Origin: Chroococcidiopsidaceae cyanobacterium CP_BM_RX_35
GTDB taxonomy: Bacteria; Cyanobacteriota; Cyanobacteriia; Cyanobacteriales; Chroococcidiopsidaceae
Assembly (NCBI GenBank): GCA_019242465.1
Contig: JAFAVL010000289.1
Coordinates: 1 to 7,399, forward strand
DNA length: 7,399 nt
Reading direction: 5' to 3'
Shown: positions 5,715 to 7,399 of the stretch, piece by piece
Position numbering within the stretch: position 1 is the stretch's first letter
Layout: each line of letters starts with the position of its first letter
Program-made: the position numbers and the translations under genes
Notes under the pieces: generated by a model
Databases searched by the model: none
Told to the model about the DNA's origin: nothing
What the model saw: the letters and a program-made list of their open reading frames with translations, nothing else

Positions 5715-7399
5715 TTAGACCTTAACTTCTACAGAGTCCACCATCTCATTTGAGTCAAAAATCCCAACATCGATTGGACGGAGAGTAAAAGTATCTGCTT
5801 CGGATAGAACAGAAGTGAAACCGGCTTCATTGATATCAGGCAATAAATGATTAGACAATTGCATTACCTGTAAACAATCATTGATACCGGAAACTGCCCG
5901 GCTATAAGCTTCAATTTTTCGTTTAACTGTATTTTGCAACTGACAATTGCTGGTAACTTTATCTTCCGCCTCTTTCTCTAGGTTTTTTTCTAAATAAGCA
6001 CGGGCATGATTGTATTGTTGCAAAATTTCATTCGTCTGTCGATCAACGGTTGGCAATAAATGAGTTTTGATAGTTTCGTTGATAGTTTGGCGGAAAGTAC
6101 GTCGAATGGTTTGAGAGACTTTAGGCTCAAAATCTAGCTTCAGCAATTGCCTAATTGCCGGTTCCGCTTCCACCATGCTTTCGCAGTCGTAACTTTGGGA
6201 AGTTTGCTGTAAGGTGTGTCGGAATTGATAAATAGAGAACGTACCTTCATCGTAAAATCTAGGGCTCTCCCGCACGAAGCGATCGCATTCCACTTGAGCC
6301 GAACTTTTTAAAACATGCTTTACCTGCTCTTCTAGCACATTGAGTCGTTGCTCAATCCCGCTATCATTACCTAGCAATCGAAAAAGCTGACGGTAATAGT
6401 CTGACTTACGCACCCGCTCCATCAAGCGATGGAAAAAGCTAGTGGTGACTTCTTGGCAAGACTCCACTAAGATATCCTCCAGTTGATTTGCTAAGTAATA
6501 AAGTGCCTCTACTAGAATAGCAATTAAAGGAGCCGTGGCATTGCGAGGATGACTGAGTGTGGAGCGCCTATATGCAGCGGCAACAGAGAATGTATCGAGT
6601 AACTCATCTAGGCGACGAATCATCTTCGCTTGAAGTTTGCGAAAATCATCCTCAAACGCTGGGCAACCGTTCGTCACCACCTGGTTAACTTCTTCGGCAA
6701 TATGGTGTTGATAGTCCTGTCCAATTTGCTGTAGCTGCTGGCTGAGTCGTTCCAGTTCCCGTGCCTTCATCGCTTCAATTTCGCGGGGCTGACTATCCAA
6801 GTCTTGCTGCAGAGTTATGTAATGTTTCTGTAAACTGATGCACAATGGTTGGAGGTCATCAGCTAGATTGGCAAACAGCTGAGGTCGCTTTTCTTTTGTA
6901 AGATAGCGAGTGATAGCAGAGCGAAACTCCTCAACTCCGCTATCTTCTATCAGCTGTTCAATCAGTGGCATCCCTTGCTCAGCTAAAACCCGCACATAGT
7001 TTTCATTTGGTGTCTCATAGCTGTTAACTGAAATCCGAAACTTGCTGAGCTTGCCGGACGTACAATAGCGATTGAATTCGTTCACGAACTGCGGCGTTTC
7101 CTCGCGTCCATCCATACCTTTGACGCTCTCGGCAAAGACTGAATCAAGACCAAAGCGATCGCGTCCACTTGTTTGTTTAATCTGACTTCCATAAAATCCC
7201 AGTAGACCGCTCGTTTTATATGCTCTGGTTGTATCCCGAAACTGGGAATTCATCAGATCATCCAGTCGTTGTCTTAGTTGCGTGTTATACCAAGTTTCGT
7301 CAATCCTGTTGAATACGTAAAAAACGCGATCGCGGATACCCGGATTAGAACGAATTTTCTCCAGCAGTTCCGTTTCTTCTTTCGTCATGTCACCTGCCG
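5715..7399 (-). CDS. Dynamin-like GTPase (bacterial dynamin family), C-terminal part; 5' end outside window
   Basis: The frame is open to the right edge (AGD precedes the Met at 7388), so the gene starts outside the window and that Met is internal. The visible 560 residues begin within the GTPase domain. Counting from that Met, VFYVFNRIDETW (22-33) contains N27-R28-I29-D30, the G4 [NT]KxD motif with Arg for Lys. TSGLLGFYGSQIK (59-71) fits the region after it in dynamin-like proteins. The rest is long and helical with coiled-coil stretches (about 180-265 and towards the C-terminus), as expected of the neck and trunk helices. A hydrophobic segment, APLIAILVEALYYLA (286-300), is a candidate membrane-contacting paddle or tip. 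P-loop, switch I and DxxG motifs would lie upstream. In the family, GTP binding drives assembly on membranes for remodelling or repair. The small KGK and HNH genes follow on the same strand. The dynamin assignment is good; a more specific subfamily is not claimed. Confidence 0.85.
   Translation of the reverse strand, partial: AGDMTKEETELLEKIRSNPGIRDRVFYVFNRIDETWYNTQLRQRLDDLMNSQFRDTTRAYKTSGLLGFYGSQIKQTSGRDRFGLDSVFAESVKGMDGREETPQFVNEFNRYCTSGKLSKFRISVNSYETPNENYVRVLAEQGMPLIEQLIEDSGVEEFRSAITRYLTKEKRPQLFANLADDLQPLCISLQKHYITLQQDLDSQPREIEAMKARELERLSQQLQQIGQDYQHHIAEEVNQVVTNGCPAFEDDFRKLQAKMIRRLDELLDTFSVAAAYRRSTLSHPRNATAPLIAILVEALYYLANQLEDILVESCQEVTTSFFHRLMERVRKSDYYRQLFRLLGNDSGIEQRLNVLEEQVKHVLKSSAQVECDRFVRESPRFYDEGTFSIYQFRHTLQQTSQSYDCESMVEAEPAIRQLLKLDFEPKVSQTIRRTFRQTINETIKTHLLPTVDRQTNEILQQYNHARAYLEKNLEKEAEDKVTSNCQLQNTVKRKIEAYSRAVSGINDCLQVMQLSNHLLPDINEAGFTSVLSEADTFTLRPIDVGIFDSNEMVDSVEVKV
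6279..6286. repeat. HIP1 octamer GCGATCGC
   Basis: Perfect copy within the dynamin-like gene; first of three in that gene. Confidence 0.85.
7155..7162. repeat. HIP1 octamer GCGATCGC
   Basis: Perfect copy within the dynamin-like gene. Confidence 0.85.
7326..7333. repeat. HIP1 octamer GCGATCGC, extended to a 10-base palindrome
   Basis: Perfect copy in the dynamin-like gene just upstream (in gene direction) of the G4 codons. Flanking bases extend it to CGCGATCGCG. Confidence 0.85.

Noticed and set aside
1..7399. CRISPR array, tRNA, rRNA or complete insertion sequence
   Set aside because: I saw no regularly spaced repeats, no tRNA-like cloverleaf sequence, and no transposase or paired terminal inverted repeats on either strand.

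Overview
The window looks like chromosomal DNA from a cyanobacterium, probably a filamentous or heterocystous-type lineage. Four copies of the palindrome GCGATCGC (HIP1, typical of cyanobacterial genomes) occur in 7.4 kb. Two genes encode KGK-domain proteins, a family known essentially from cyanobacteria. The large GH63-type glucosidase and the dynamin-like GTPase also match proteins common in that phylum. These assignments come from recognising motifs by eye; no database search was possible.

Left half, plus strand. The window opens inside the 3' end of a glycogen-debranching-type amylo-alpha-1,6-glucosidase (GDE_C domain). Its stop codon lies 12 bases before the start of a complete 892-residue GH63/MGH1-like glucosidase. 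The two are almost certainly one carbohydrate-processing operon. Then comes a 331-base gap that appears to hold a frameshifted coding relic (about 3338-3564), followed by a 96-residue protein I do not recognise (3612-3902). A strong 14-bp bulged hairpin (3910-3943) begins 8 bases after that gene's stop and is a plausible terminator or RNA processing structure. The convergent spacer 3903-4292 otherwise holds short, uncertain open stretches that may be gene remnants.

Right half, minus strand. Reading from the right edge: the C-terminal 560 or so residues of a bacterial dynamin-like protein (G4 motif NRID visible, G1-G3 off the window); a KGK-domain gene interrupted by one in-frame amber codon; a compact 81-residue HNH endonuclease 11 bases further on; and a second, intact KGK-domain gene with its own good sigma70-like promoter.

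The most notable observation is the interrupted KGK gene. The TAG stands exactly where the intact paralogue has Trp, the frame stays open for 47 further codons, both proteins would be 121 residues long, and both end in the motif SPLD[D/E]IR. This is a very recent nonsense mutation, a read-through codon or a base-call error. The co-directional dynamin, KGK, HNH, KGK arrangement could be a functional module (membrane GTPase plus nuclease plus small accessory proteins), but that is inference from gene order only.
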